This document shows, in pieces, positions 1-8,724 of a DNA stretch of 64,000 bases. The notes beneath the pieces are model-generated. The model had not been told where the DNA came from. It ran no database searches and saw only the letters and a list, made by a program, of their open reading frames with translations. Origin of the DNA: Flavobacteriales bacterium UBA6057 (GTDB lineage Bacteria; Bacteroidota; Bacteroidia; Flavobacteriales_G; Salibacteraceae); contig DIYJ01000002.1 in the NCBI GenBank assembly GCA_002428995.1, positions 27,979 to 91,978 of the forward strand, given 5' to 3'. How positions within the stretch are numbered: position 1 is the stretch's first letter; each line of letters opens with the position of its first letter. The position numbers and the translations under genes are program-made.

Positions 1-197
1 TAGTCGCTTTCGAAAGAAAAATTGCGCAACATTTCTTCGCATTTCTTCTGTTCTTGCAGGAATTCAACCTCACCCTGCGCAGATCGATTTACCAGATAGC
101 CGAGCTCAGGATGCATTTCCTTTACCTCCTGTGCGATGCCGGTCAGAGAAACCAACAGCGCCAGCGTTGTAGTGAATTGTCTCGTGCTTCGTTGCAT
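1..197 (-). CDS. Exported protein, N-terminal part only (runs off the window start)
   Basis: An open frame on the minus strand starts at the ATG at 195-197 and stays open for 65 codons to the window edge. It begins with a clear signal peptide (MQRSTRQF, then a hydrophobic stretch TTTLALLVSLTGIAQ) and continues into a charged, helical-looking segment with a Glu/Gln/Lys-rich run (QGEVEFLQEQKKCEEML). The last two bases at the window edge are TA, so a stop there cannot be excluded. The family cannot be named from this fragment. Secretion to the periplasm or outer membrane is inferred from the signal peptide. Confidence 0.6.
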   Translation of the reverse strand, partial: MQRSTRQFTTTLALLVSLTGIAQEVKEMHPELGYLVNRSAQGEVEFLQEQKKCEEMLRNFSFESD

Positions 198-322
198 GTG
201 GCAGGGTTACTTGTTGTGTATTCGCATCGTTAGGTATTCCACCAGGTAGTTTGCTTCTGACTTGTTGATGATCGGCTGGAGTGTCATCAAATTTATCAAC
301 TCAAAGCTGGATTGCCCTCAGC

Positions 323-727
323 TCATCGCCTTTGCATAAAGTGATTCAAGGCACCTTGTCGGTCTGTTTCGAGCATCGCAGCATATGCCTTGGCTTCCTC
401 CGCGATGTGATCGTTCAGGTACTTGTTACTCCATTTAATGTACTCTGCGATTACGGGAAACAGATCCATCCCTTTCGCAGTGAGGTCATACACGAATACT
501 TTCCTGTTGGTGGGATGATTGGATTTCGTGATGAGTTCCAGCTTTTCCAGTTTGCAGAGGCGATCCGTTAGCCTCGCAGTTGAAATTCGTTCTGCTGCAT
601 TGGTAAAGTCCTTAAATGTCCGTTCTCCGAAATACACCAAATCGCGGATAATCAACAGCGACCATTTGTCACCAAATAGGTCCAACGCTGAACTGATTGG
701 ACAGTCTGATCTGAATTCTTTTTTCAT
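323..727 (-). CDS. HxlR-family winged-helix transcriptional regulator
   Basis: 134 residues, the usual length for HxlR/MarR-like winged-helix regulators. The N-terminal CPISSALDLFGDKWSLLIIRDL is the family signature (conserved Cys, then GDKW and a hydrophobic helix), followed by the recognition-helix region ISTARLTDRLCKLEKLELI and the wing around NRKVFVYDLTAKG. Cys9 could be a redox or electrophile sensor, as in YodB and HypR of this family, but that is inference. It is divergent from the SRPBCC gene starting at 774. The 46 bp between them holds an inverted repeat that probably serves as its operator, so autoregulation and control of the neighbour are likely. Confidence 0.9.
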   Translation of the reverse strand: MKKEFRSDCPISSALDLFGDKWSLLIIRDLVYFGERTFKDFTNAAERISTARLTDRLCKLEKLELITKSNHPTNRKVFVYDLTAKGMDLFPVIAEYIKWSNKYLNDHIAEEAKAYAAMLETDRQGALNHFMQRR

Positions 728-773
728 CTTTTATTGCTTTCGAAACGGAAGTGAAAATAACACACCTACTAAC
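728..773. promoter_or_regulatory. Divergent intergenic region with HxlR-type operator
   Basis: The short gap between the HxlR gene and the SRPBCC gene contains GCTT at 736-739 and AAGT at 749-752 separated by nine bases, framed by TTATT and AATAA. The same half-site arrangement (ACTT, nine bases, AAGT) occurs twice at the second HxlR locus near 26.8 kb. HxlR-family proteins such as YodB bind TTACT/AGTAA inverted repeats, so this is a plausible operator for both divergent genes. Confidence 0.5.
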
Positions 774-1250
774 ATGATTGACCTAAAATTTGAACGAAAG
801 ATCAACAAGCCCATCGATGAAGTCTGGAAGTACATTGTGGAGGAATTCCACAACTCCCACGAGTGGGCAACAGGAACAGCCGTCTGCAGGAAGGGTGATG
901 CTTCCGAGGATTTTGATAGAATATGCGAGACAGAGACAGGAACGCTAAAGGACACCATCACAAAGGTTGATCATAAGGATCATGTGCTCGAGTTCTCGGT
1001 GGAAGGCTTGCCGTTTTTTGTCACTTCGGTGGTGAGCAGGTGGAGATTGAACGAGCTTTCTGCCACGGAAACGCAGATTATTCTTGGACCGAAAATCGAG
1101 GTGATGCCTGTGATCGGAACCATCATGCAAATACCCATGAAAATTGCCTTTAGAAAGCTTTATCCGGGATTGATGAATGATCTGGTAACCTTCATTGAAA
1201 CCGGTAAACCATCGGCCAGAAAGCAGAAGGAGTTGGAAGGTCAGGCTTAG
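774..1250 (+). CDS. SRPBCC (START/Bet v1-like) family protein
   Basis: 158 residues from the ATG at 774. The frame is open further upstream, but that part overlaps the HxlR gene antisense, and 774 gives the typical family start MIDLKFERKINKPIDEVW. The N-terminal strand with NKPIDEVWKYI and the C-terminal long helix LYPGLMNDLVTFIETG are the usual edges of the helix-grip fold found in polyketide cyclase/dehydrase-like and AHSA1-like lipid-binding proteins. The ligand is unknown. It is divergent from the HxlR regulator with a shared operator-like sequence, so it is probably regulated by it. Confidence 0.8.
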   Translation: MIDLKFERKINKPIDEVWKYIVEEFHNSHEWATGTAVCRKGDASEDFDRICETETGTLKDTITKVDHKDHVLEFSVEGLPFFVTSVVSRWRLNELSATETQIILGPKIEVMPVIGTIMQIPMKIAFRKLYPGLMNDLVTFIETGKPSARKQKELEGQA

Positions 1251-1289
1251 TAGCAAGCAGTGCTCGCTGCCAAAGCAGACGCTCAGCGA

Positions 1290-1952
1290 TCATTGTCCGG
1301 AGGAAAGACTATCGGCTGATTCCGTCACGGAGTTTCGGCCCTGTTCTGCCCTCAGAATGATGCTGCCATCCTTGTGCGAGTCGCTCAACTTTACGAGGCT
1401 CAAGTCTTTGTCTGTATCGTGCCACAACACGATTCTATCCCTGATGCCCTCTTCTTTTTGAAGGTCAGCATTGACAGCCATGAAGGCAAGCTTCGGTGCG
1501 GCATAGAGGTAGATGGCTTCGCCTCCGTATTCGCCACCGTAGTCCATTCCCAGACCAACGCTGTTGTCTTCATCGCTGAAACCGTAACCTGAACGTTCTT
1601 CTCCTTTTCGATCGTTGAAAAACAGGGACCATCCTTCATTCATCCGGTCATGATATTTTCCACTCAGGAATAGTTTTCCATGTGGCCCAAGGTGGATCCT
1701 GTCCATGCCATCTTCATCCATCAGTACGAGTCCGTTTAGAGTGTCCGTCCTTTTCCTGTGCTCGTTGCTGATCGGGAAGCCCATGGCCATGCGAGGATTT
1801 CCCTCATCATCGTGTATCACAAGACCTTTTGTGTGAAGGATGTCACCGCGTTCAGATTGCAAAAACACCCAAACCAAAGCCACCGCTAATACCAATATTA
1901 CCGCGGTTTGAACTCTTGTTGTTCTTTCTAATGCTTTGACTCTCCTCTCCAT
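1290..1952 (-). CDS. Single-pass membrane-anchored protein of unknown function
   Basis: 220 residues. A short charged N-terminus (MERRVKALERTTRV) is followed by one transmembrane helix (about residues 15-33, TAVILVLAVALVWVFLQ) and an extracytoplasmic domain. That domain contains repeated short motifs: GLVIHDDEGNPRMAMG, GLVLMDEDGMDRIHLG, and similar Asp/Gly-rich strands that look like a small beta structure. The pattern (one anchor helix, then hairpins of the form lvi-DDeGnpR) recurs in Bacteroidota hypothetical proteins; no enzymatic motif is visible. It converges with the SRPBCC gene, with about 40 bp between them. Confidence 0.6.
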   Translation of the reverse strand: MERRVKALERTTRVQTAVILVLAVALVWVFLQSERGDILHTKGLVIHDDEGNPRMAMGFPISNEHRKRTDTLNGLVLMDEDGMDRIHLGPHGKLFLSGKYHDRMNEGWSLFFNDRKGEERSGYGFSDEDNSVGLGMDYGGEYGGEAIYLYAAPKLAFMAVNADLQKEEGIRDRIVLWHDTDKDLSLVKLSDSHKDGSIILRAEQGRNSVTESADSLSSGQ

Positions 1953-2101
1953 TTCCCTTCAGGTTATGCTCATGTTCCGGCCCTGAAAGTAGAGGGTGGA
2001 TGACATCATTTTCATCCGGAAGAAGAATGGAACTCAGTGCAGTGATATTTGCACCACTTGATCAGTGACTGCTGAGTATAGCGATGGTTTTAGGCCGTTT
2101 T

Positions 2102-3346
2102 TTACCCTCCACTTTCTTTGATCAGTGCGATGGCGCTTTCAAGCACTTCGTCTTTTGTGACTGTGGTTTGCTGCACGTAATGCCTTGGTACGTATTGCTC
2201 CCTGGGTGTGCCGTCTACGTGGAAGAGCTTTGCTGTCGAAAGGCGATAGCCGAAGCGCTGATTCCTGAATGAAAACCCACTCATTTCTCCTGCCAGGCGC
2301 TCCATTTCAGTTCCCACGATGCCTGCGCGTTCCATGCCTTCAAAGCCGATCGCCAATCCTTCTCCCATGCTTCCGGTCCATCGCCCAACTAAAACGAGCA
2401 CCGATTTGTCATACTGAGTTCCTCTGGGAGTGACATATTCAACCCATCGTCTTTCAATGGTGGGATTGTTTGCAGGGTCGTCAAAAGATGTTTCGGGGTA
2501 CTGATGCATTTGATAAGGTTTCGGTTCATTGATGAACCTTCCCATGATGCCGCGGGCTTCGTAGGAATCACCACCGTCTACCGTATTTCTTAAATCAATG
2601 ATCAGTCCCTGGGTATTGGCCAATCCATCCAAAGCCTTGTCGAAGGCACTCACGAGTTGATCCTGCCCAAGTGAATTGTTGATGCGGATGATTCCGATGT
2701 TGCCAACCTTGCTGACACTTAAAGGGCTGTTTTCCTTTTTGAGTTCCACCTTGTCCAGGTCGAATTCGATCACTTCGTTGTTGGTCAGCCTTAAGGTGAG
2801 AATCCTGGGTTCATTGTAACGCCCGGCCAGGATTTTATTGATGATCCATTCCCTTACCGGTTGCGAGCTTTTGTCATTGCAATGCGTTGGAAACTGTTCA
2901 ACGGCTTTGTCAATATCGGTACCGTTGATTTTCAGCAATTCCACTCCAATGATCTCTTGCTTCAGAGCCTTGATTTGAGATAACCAAACGCTTGAGATGA
3001 TTGGCTTGCCATCGCTGATGGAGGCATAGATGGGCGAGTAGAGCCTGTAGGAAGAACTTCTGTTCGTGTTTAGGATGAGGTGACTGTCGTAGAACTCATT
3101 CAACAGATATTCGAAAAAGAGCACTGTTTCCTCTTCTGTTTTGATGCTCGGAATCTGCTGCCGGTAATAGTCGCGGATGCAGTCCAAATCAACGTTTTTG
3201 TCTTCGAGGTAAACATAATTCTGCGATAGGTCCGTCAGGATTTCGTCTAAGTCCTGCTCGATTTTGATTGGGTCTGCCTGGGTGTTCTGAGGATAAGCGG
3301 AACAAAAGCTCAGAAGAAAACTAAGTGCTAAGATCAATGGCTTCAT
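2102..3346 (-). CDS. S41-family (tail-specific/tricorn-like) peptidase, exported
   Basis: 414 residues from the ATG at 3346, chosen because MKPLILALSFLLSFCSAYPQ is a signal peptide; the frame is open further upstream but overlaps the preceding gene's 3' end. After an N-terminal helical region and a PDZ-like middle, the peptidase core shows GLIIDLRNTVDGGDS and then VLVGRWTGSMGEGLAIGFEG, where Ser326 in TGSMGE is the expected nucleophile of clan SK. I do not see the Lys found about 25 residues later in CtpA-type enzymes, so a tricorn-like arrangement or an altered active site is possible. Probably periplasmic. Confidence 0.8.
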   Translation of the reverse strand: MKPLILALSFLLSFCSAYPQNTQADPIKIEQDLDEILTDLSQNYVYLEDKNVDLDCIRDYYRQQIPSIKTEEETVLFFEYLLNEFYDSHLILNTNRSSSYRLYSPIYASISDGKPIISSVWLSQIKALKQEIIGVELLKINGTDIDKAVEQFPTHCNDKSSQPVREWIINKILAGRYNEPRILTLRLTNNEVIEFDLDKVELKKENSPLSVSKVGNIGIIRINNSLGQDQLVSAFDKALDGLANTQGLIIDLRNTVDGGDSYEARGIMGRFINEPKPYQMHQYPETSFDDPANNPTIERRWVEYVTPRGTQYDKSVLVLVGRWTGSMGEGLAIGFEGMERAGIVGTEMERLAGEMSGFSFRNQRFGYRLSTAKLFHVDGTPREQYVPRHYVQQTTVTKDEVLESAIALIKESGG

Positions 3347-3392
3347 TGAGGCTATGATATTCGTTTTAGGGTTGTGGTATGACTTCGCACAC

Positions 3393-3752
3393 CTAGACGG
3401 CTTGCTCAATGAAAAAGGATGCCTCTTTCCCCGAAATGTCTTCAGCTTGGAAGAACTTTAAATGCCTTCTGAATTTGCCTTTGCCTTCCAGGTGACTCTT
3501 GGGGTCTTTCATGAGGAAGCCTCTGGAAAACTCTAGTGTAACGTGGTTTTTGGCGGCAAACAGTCCACTGTACATTTCATCTTCAAGGAAGAACACGATG
3601 CCACCGTACATGATTCTTTCTGTGGTTTCCGGGAAGTGCTGAAAAACGATCTCGCGCAGCTCCGAAAGGATGCTCGATTTGTCATGATCGATCATCTCAA
3701 GTTCGTTCATGAACTTCAGGACTTCTTTGTCTTCAGGTTTCTGTTTCATCAT
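3393..3752 (-). CDS. DUF1801 domain protein
   Basis: 119 residues (two adjacent ATGs, at 3752 and 3749). The segment ILSELREIVFQHFPETTERIMYGGIVFF followed by MYSGLFAAKNHVTLEFSRG is the characteristic DUF1801/YdhG-like pattern: a helix, a conserved Y/GG turn, then a strand. The biochemical role of this family is not established. It lies 46 bp upstream of the S41 peptidase and may be co-transcribed. A second, diverged DUF1801 protein is encoded at 8274-8651. Confidence 0.75.
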   Translation of the reverse strand: MMKQKPEDKEVLKFMNELEMIDHDKSSILSELREIVFQHFPETTERIMYGGIVFFLEDEMYSGLFAAKNHVTLEFSRGFLMKDPKSHLEGKGKFRRHLKFFQAEDISGKEASFFIEQAV

Positions 3753-3807
3753 ACTTCGCTATGTGATTGGAAATGTATCAACTGACTACCAGCATTTTTC
3801 TCGTTTG

Positions 3808-5160
3808 TCAGGTTTTGAGTAGATCTTGTTTGAGTCGTTTCTTGTAGCGTTTGCGTTTCTTGTTGTATCTCTCCAGCAACAGCTCTTTGCCTATTTCCTG
3901 GTCATTTATTTTGAAAGAGTAGTGGGAAGTCGGCAGTGGAATGATGTACTTTCTCAAGCGCAGCAATCGTTCGAAGAAATTACCCTTAATGCGGTATATC
4001 TCATTGTCGATTCCTACTTCGAAATGATCAACGAAAGTTTCAAACTTGAAATCGCTTTTAGTCTTCACGATCAATGTTGTGTCAGAGCATTCCAAGACTT
4101 TGTAGTCTTCGGGAAAAACTTTGAACTTGCTTCCTTTCCAAGTATACTCCGCTAACGTGTCTTTGAAATAGTAAAGTTCACAGTTCTGATTGATCCCTAT
4201 ATCATAAATGATAGTAGTATCCGACAGCTCAGAATAGTCAAAGAAATAGGTGGTGTCATCTCCTCTGTAAATGCGCATTTCAGGTGTTGAAGCCATGAAC
4301 TCCGACCATCTGGTCAATTCGGGTACAAGCAACCGTGGGTTTGTAATGAGCGGCAGTGGCTTATCTAAATTGAGCCAGAGCGGGAAAGGCCAGGGCTCAC
4401 AAGGAATAGTGATCGTATAAATGTTGTTTACTGTATCAAACTTCAGTGCAAATTCACTGCTGCTCCACCTTAAACCAGCCTCTGTCTGGACTGCAATCCA
4501 CGTAGTCATCTCCCTGTCTACAATTCCCCAGGGGATGGTCACTTTCACGCTATCATCGCATTGTTCCAGGCAATCAGCACTTGAATGTAACTGCACCATT
4601 CCACCGGTGGTCAATTGAACACTATCCGTGCTCATTAAGGGCACGTCCGCATTGAGGGCTTCGTCATCATTCCGTATTTCATCGAGGTCGAGTTCGCAAC
4701 TACAGATGCTTCTTTCTCCGAAACTTTCGAGCGGGATTTCTATGGAACTTCTTTGTTCACCCACCAATTTGAGCCTGTTGTTAGCAATCGGAACATAGAT
4801 CAAATCAACTCTTCGGCTCATGGCAGGATTTTCATCATCGGTTGCCTCTTCCTCACCACGCCAAAAGCGTTTGATGTCGTTGATTTTGAGTCGGCCATGA
4901 ACACTATTCACTCGCAATTCGCTCAATTGCATGTTCAGGCTCATACTTCCGGTAGTGTCCGTATAGCCGTGTAGTTCAACGTAGTAGCGCTCCTTTAAAA
5001 CAGATGCCAAAGAATCTAACCTGGCTTTGTCGCTTTCATTCAATTCATGCGACCCAGTTGCAAAGTAGAAGGAGGTCTTATTCTGCTTGCAAACATCCGA
5101 TCCGTAGATCAAGCCGCAGAAGAGTATAGAAGAAAGAGCTAGAAAAATGGATGTCTTCAT
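3808..5160 (-). CDS. OmpA-like protein with N-terminal peptidoglycan-binding domain
   Basis: 450 residues from the ATG at 5160, which starts a signal peptide (MKTSIFLALSSILFCGLIYG). Residues about 28-125 form an OmpA C-terminal-like domain placed at the N-terminus: FYFATGSHELNESDKARLDSL, HGYTDTTGS, a LSELRVNSV helix, and RRVDLIYVP at the end. The remaining 325 residues are beta-rich and match no family I recognise; the C-terminus is strongly basic (KKRKRYKKRLKQ). The frame stays open upstream of the chosen start for 81 more codons with protein-like composition, so an N-terminal extension cannot be excluded. Location: periplasm or outer membrane, inferred. Confidence 0.7.
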   Translation of the reverse strand: MKTSIFLALSSILFCGLIYGSDVCKQNKTSFYFATGSHELNESDKARLDSLASVLKERYYVELHGYTDTTGSMSLNMQLSELRVNSVHGRLKINDIKRFWRGEEEATDDENPAMSRRVDLIYVPIANNRLKLVGEQRSSIEIPLESFGERSICSCELDLDEIRNDDEALNADVPLMSTDSVQLTTGGMVQLHSSADCLEQCDDSVKVTIPWGIVDREMTTWIAVQTEAGLRWSSSEFALKFDTVNNIYTITIPCEPWPFPLWLNLDKPLPLITNPRLLVPELTRWSEFMASTPEMRIYRGDDTTYFFDYSELSDTTIIYDIGINQNCELYYFKDTLAEYTWKGSKFKVFPEDYKVLECSDTTLIVKTKSDFKFETFVDHFEVGIDNEIYRIKGNFFERLLRLRKYIIPLPTSHYSFKINDQEIGKELLLERYNKKRKRYKKRLKQDLLKT

Positions 5161-5405
5161 TTGTTCGGTTCTGCTGCTCAATTTGTCCCTTTTGATTGGA
5201 TCCTTTGTGTTACTCAAGATGTATTTCTTGATCTCAGCGCTGTAATTGAAAAAAGTCTCATACTCCTCGAAGTTCGGAGTCTCTTTGATCAACCGATCGG
5301 CCTGTGCTCTAAGGTATGGGAACTGGCTGGAAGAAGAGACGCAACACAGCGTTGGCTTCATTACATGCAAGTTTGTTTTTGCAGCGTTTGAGTCTTCCTT
5401 CACCT

Positions 5406-6284
5406 CTAGAATGGGCTGTTGATCAGAATATTAGGTTTCAGGTAAGCTTCCTGGTTTTTGAAATCTAAAACAATGTGAAACCTCTTGAGCAAATTTCCTC
5501 CCAGCAGTGCTGGTTTTGTGGACTCCGTTGGCGTCTTTGTCAGGTTCGCAGGCATATTATAGATCTCGAAGCCACTGATGCTGAACCTTGGGAGCAACAC
5601 CACATCGGCTTTTGAAACATTCCCGTCTGTTCCGGAAGTTGTCGCTTCTCCGATGACTTGATATTGAACGAGTAAGTTGTGTTTGGCGACTTCCTGGGAA
5701 TAGACATGGAACTCTCCATTGTAGCCGCTATCCAGCATGGCCCAAATCTTCACTTTCTTGCCATTTCTGTAGATGGTGGTTTGTGCGTAGGGCAAATCAC
5801 GGATGAATTTCAGCTTGGTTTTGGTGTACGTGTCTGACAGTTTGGGGAGATTGTCATACACGACCAGTTCACGGCTCTCGTAATCAATTCGAACTACTTT
5901 GTTCTTGAACAGGTTCCATCCGATGATTCCATCCAGGGTGCGGTTCTCTGCATATGAAATCCCGAGAATATCAACGTCATCGTAGACTTCGCCACCCATC
6001 TGTACTGAATTGTCATGACTGATTTGCTCGTTGGAAACTCCATTGGTTCCTCCGTTCTCAACGGTGCCACTGAACTCCATTTTTAGTTGATTCTGTTGGA
6101 GCCTCGTTTTATTGATCACGGTAATGTTGGCGCCCAGGTCGAACACAAAATTCAAGGTGTCGGATTGGTTCACCGATACTTTCAGATACATCCGATGGTC
6201 CTCCTTTAGCTCAAACGGAATAACCTCCTGGCAAATCGCAGTACGTAATACGAAGAGGAGTAAAAAGGTCAGTGCATATTTCAT
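5406..6284 (-). CDS. Retropepsin-like aspartyl protease family protein, exported
   Basis: 292 residues from the ATG at 6284 (signal peptide MKYALTFLLLFVLRTAICQ); the frame is open upstream but not coding-like. Two pepsin-like lobes are visible. The first has FDLGANITVI with Asp49, followed by DGIIGWNLF; the second has MLDSGYNGEF with Asp185, followed by LLGGNLLKRFHIVLDF. The first lobe has DLG instead of the usual DTG/DSG; the second is canonical. This architecture is common in Bacteroidota asp_protease_2 proteins, probably periplasmic. The next gene upstream begins about 190 bp away on the same strand. Confidence 0.8.
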   Translation of the reverse strand: MKYALTFLLLFVLRTAICQEVIPFELKEDHRMYLKVSVNQSDTLNFVFDLGANITVINKTRLQQNQLKMEFSGTVENGGTNGVSNEQISHDNSVQMGGEVYDDVDILGISYAENRTLDGIIGWNLFKNKVVRIDYESRELVVYDNLPKLSDTYTKTKLKFIRDLPYAQTTIYRNGKKVKIWAMLDSGYNGEFHVYSQEVAKHNLLVQYQVIGEATTSGTDGNVSKADVVLLPRFSISGFEIYNMPANLTKTPTESTKPALLGGNLLKRFHIVLDFKNQEAYLKPNILINSPF

Positions 6285-6469
6285 CGAGCGATTGTTTTTA
6301 GAATTGGCCAACTCTGTGACAGAATGGGTATTCATCATGTAATATTTTGAAGGCTTTGACAGGCTCGCCAGTGACAGTAAAGTCCGCACTCGGGCCTGCC
6401 GCATCGTAGTGTCGGTCAGTGGCGATTTGTAAGCGATGTGAGTTGTTCGCAAGCGAGGGCTGAAAATCC

Positions 6470-7930
6470 TCAACCTGCTTCTGTACTCTGCTTTGCTCTC
6501 GCCCAGTCAAACATGTGCTCATAGAGCTGCTTGATGGGCTGATCCCTGTTTTCCATATAGGTGGCCAGCAGTTCCCGGTTAAACTCACCGAACCGAATGA
6601 ACCCCCTTCGTGCTTCCATCTGACGCTCCATGTAGGGTAGGAATTCCATCACTACTTCCTCCTTGTAGTTGTCGATCAAATAGAGGCTGTAAACACCAAA
6701 CGTCATGTATTCATTGAAGACCATGTAGGGTGAATCATAGCTGTTGGTGATTTCTCCCTTGGCCCACGTTGCCCGGTCACCAAATACCTCATTGATGGTT
6801 TCTAGGTATTCGTAGGATAACGGATTCACATAGTTGTGGTCAATCTCCGTAAAGACCACCCTGCTTTCCTGTAGCTCATTCATTACCGGAGAGTAGGAGT
6901 CGTTGTAATCCGCGGGACAGATGAACATGAATGTCTGGTTAAAGTCCCCGCTGCCGAAATTCTGCGTAGAGTGTGCGCCAAAAACCAAGGGAGAGAAATA
7001 GACGGAGTAGCTTCCGTAACTGACCCCAAACTCCTCTTCGAGCCAGGTTTGCATCTGGTCGATCGGGTTCAATTGCTTGTAGGTAACGATCAAGCTGTCG
7101 TAATGCGGCTTGTTCGCTTCATAGAATGCCCTAAAGTTGGATGCTTTGGCAAAGTCAGCCATCAGCGCTGCATCTTTCATCGGGTCGAAGGAATGCCATC
7201 CTTTGGCCATCTGCTGAATAATGCCATCGTTCACGATGCGATCGCTCTGGCCTATGGAATAGGCACAGGCATTCATTTTGAGCGCGAAGTAATAGTTGTA
7301 GCTATCTCGTGAAAACAGCGAGTCCTGAAAGGAATCATCGTACCGGAGTCCGTGTATATACTTCTGCACGGTATCCATGATGGGGTGCGTGAGGTAAGGA
7401 CTGAAATGGGCCTTCACCCTTTTGAAATACTCCGTATCGGAGTTGGTCATGTTCTTATCCTTTTCGGCATCCTTGTGGAGTGCCACCAGAATATTTACGA
7501 GCTCGCTTACTTCCGGGATTTCAATGTTGACTTTGCCTCGGTTGGCATCAATGTAGGCTGGAGTGAAGTTGACGTTGGGCTTGATTCCAATGATGCGGGT
7601 TTGGGCGGTGTCTCCCCTGTGCATGGTGATGTTGAAATCGATGGTGTCATGAAGACCTACCGTGAAGCCGATGGAATCTGTTCCATCGGAGAAAGAGACA
7701 AGATTTTCTGCTTCTCTGCACTCCAATTCAAATACATCAGGCTTGAGCTCCGGTGCCAGGGTCCATGTGGATACTCGCAGCTCTCCATTCACCCTGATGG
7801 TGACACTTTCTGAACTGGTATGTAGGGATTGCTCCTGAGGGCTCTGAGGAGTGCAGCTGCTCAGGATGAGCGTGATGAGTGTAAGATTTAAGAAGGTGAA
7901 TGCTCTGGCGTTAATGGCCTTGATCTTCAT
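6470..7930 (-). CDS. DUF4932-like lipoprotein, metalloprotease-fold candidate
   Basis: 486 residues from the ATG at 7930. A lipoprotein signal ends in LILSSC (Cys about residue 25), so it is probably membrane-anchored. The central and C-terminal parts resemble DUF4932: FGSGDFNQTFMFICPADYND, then VVFTEIDHNYVNPL and a long helical tail with YMTFGVYSLYL. In the zincin-like family members I know, the motif reads HExxH; here the first His is Thr (TEIDH), so metal binding may be lost or changed. The family assignment is from memory of the motif pattern and moderately sure. Substrate unknown. Confidence 0.55.
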   Translation of the reverse strand: MKIKAINARAFTFLNLTLITLILSSCTPQSPQEQSLHTSSESVTIRVNGELRVSTWTLAPELKPDVFELECREAENLVSFSDGTDSIGFTVGLHDTIDFNITMHRGDTAQTRIIGIKPNVNFTPAYIDANRGKVNIEIPEVSELVNILVALHKDAEKDKNMTNSDTEYFKRVKAHFSPYLTHPIMDTVQKYIHGLRYDDSFQDSLFSRDSYNYYFALKMNACAYSIGQSDRIVNDGIIQQMAKGWHSFDPMKDAALMADFAKASNFRAFYEANKPHYDSLIVTYKQLNPIDQMQTWLEEEFGVSYGSYSVYFSPLVFGAHSTQNFGSGDFNQTFMFICPADYNDSYSPVMNELQESRVVFTEIDHNYVNPLSYEYLETINEVFGDRATWAKGEITNSYDSPYMVFNEYMTFGVYSLYLIDNYKEEVVMEFLPYMERQMEARRGFIRFGEFNRELLATYMENRDQPIKQLYEHMFDWARAKQSTEAG

Positions 7931-8004
7931 GGATAGTGATGTTTTATCAGGTTCATGTTGCCGAGTGCACTCAAATATCGACTTAAAACCGTCCCGATGT
8001 TCCA

Positions 8005-8247
8005 TTAACTATCCATCCCATCACCTTTGTTCCGGTTCTTTAAGTGCTGGCGAAACCTGAGCATCTGAAAACCGGGGAAGGCCGTGAATACCGCTCCGAG
8101 TACCGCCACAAAAAACCAAAGAGCCTGTGGCCCGGGTCTTTTACTGCCAAACCGATGGAAGATGATGGCCACGATCAGTATGATCAGTCCCATGATAAAC
8201 GGAACGATCAATTTTCTCCAGGTGCGCCTGATTTCCGTGTCATCCAT
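8005..8247 (-). CDS. Small two-helix membrane protein
   Basis: 80 residues with two clear transmembrane helices (WRKLIVPFIMGLIILIVAIIF and ALWFFVAVLGAVFTAFPGF) and a basic C-terminus (RFRQHLKNRNKGDG). The layout resembles small DUF-type inner-membrane proteins. No family is recognised. It lies between the DUF1801 gene (26 bp upstream) and the DUF4932-like lipoprotein gene on the same strand, so the three could be one transcript. Confidence 0.6.
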   Translation of the reverse strand: MDDTEIRRTWRKLIVPFIMGLIILIVAIIFHRFGSKRPGPQALWFFVAVLGAVFTAFPGFQMLRFRQHLKNRNKGDGMDS

Positions 8248-8273
8248 TGTTGGTCGGCCGTGATTTCTGCGTT

Positions 8274-8651
8274 TTAACAGTCAGTATTTCCGCCTTTTTT
8301 CCACAGTTCAACCGTTTGCTTGATGAACTCTTCAAGGCCGGTCTCGGGAATACTCACGCTCTTCTTCACCCTGATGCATCCTTTGCCTCTGTCAAAGTCT
8401 TTCAGTATTTCCTGCGCATTTTCAACATTATCAATGTTTCCAACATAAAGACTTACGTAAGCACTCTGCGCGTTGAGATGAAAAACGCTCGTTCCACTTT
8501 TCCCATATGACAGCATTTTGTACTCAATACTCTCTTTCAGGTCAGGTGCGTGCTTTTGAATGATTTCGCGGATCTCTTCCAGCTTATGCTTTCTCCAGTC
8601 ACTCTCTAATTGCTCCAGGTATTCGACCGGTGTCTTAACATCGTATTGCAT
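8274..8651 (-). CDS. DUF1801 domain protein
   Basis: 125 residues. YLEQLESDWRKHKLEEIREIIQKHAPDLKESIEYKMLSYGKSG gives the DUF1801 helix and the conserved E/YK-Y-G turn, followed by the strand AYVSLYVGNIDNVE and the GKGCIRVKKS hairpin near the end. The function of the family is unknown; members are small cytosolic proteins with a YdhG-like fold. It starts a run of three minus-strand genes that continues with the 80-residue membrane protein. Confidence 0.8.
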   Translation of the reverse strand: MQYDVKTPVEYLEQLESDWRKHKLEEIREIIQKHAPDLKESIEYKMLSYGKSGTSVFHLNAQSAYVSLYVGNIDNVENAQEILKDFDRGKGCIRVKKSVSIPETGLEEFIKQTVELWKKGGNTDC

Positions 8652-8724
8652 GGTTCTTTGTGGTTAGATGGTTGTTTTGCTTCAGCACTGCAACGTTACG
8701 TGGTTGTGAGTAAATACACAGCGA

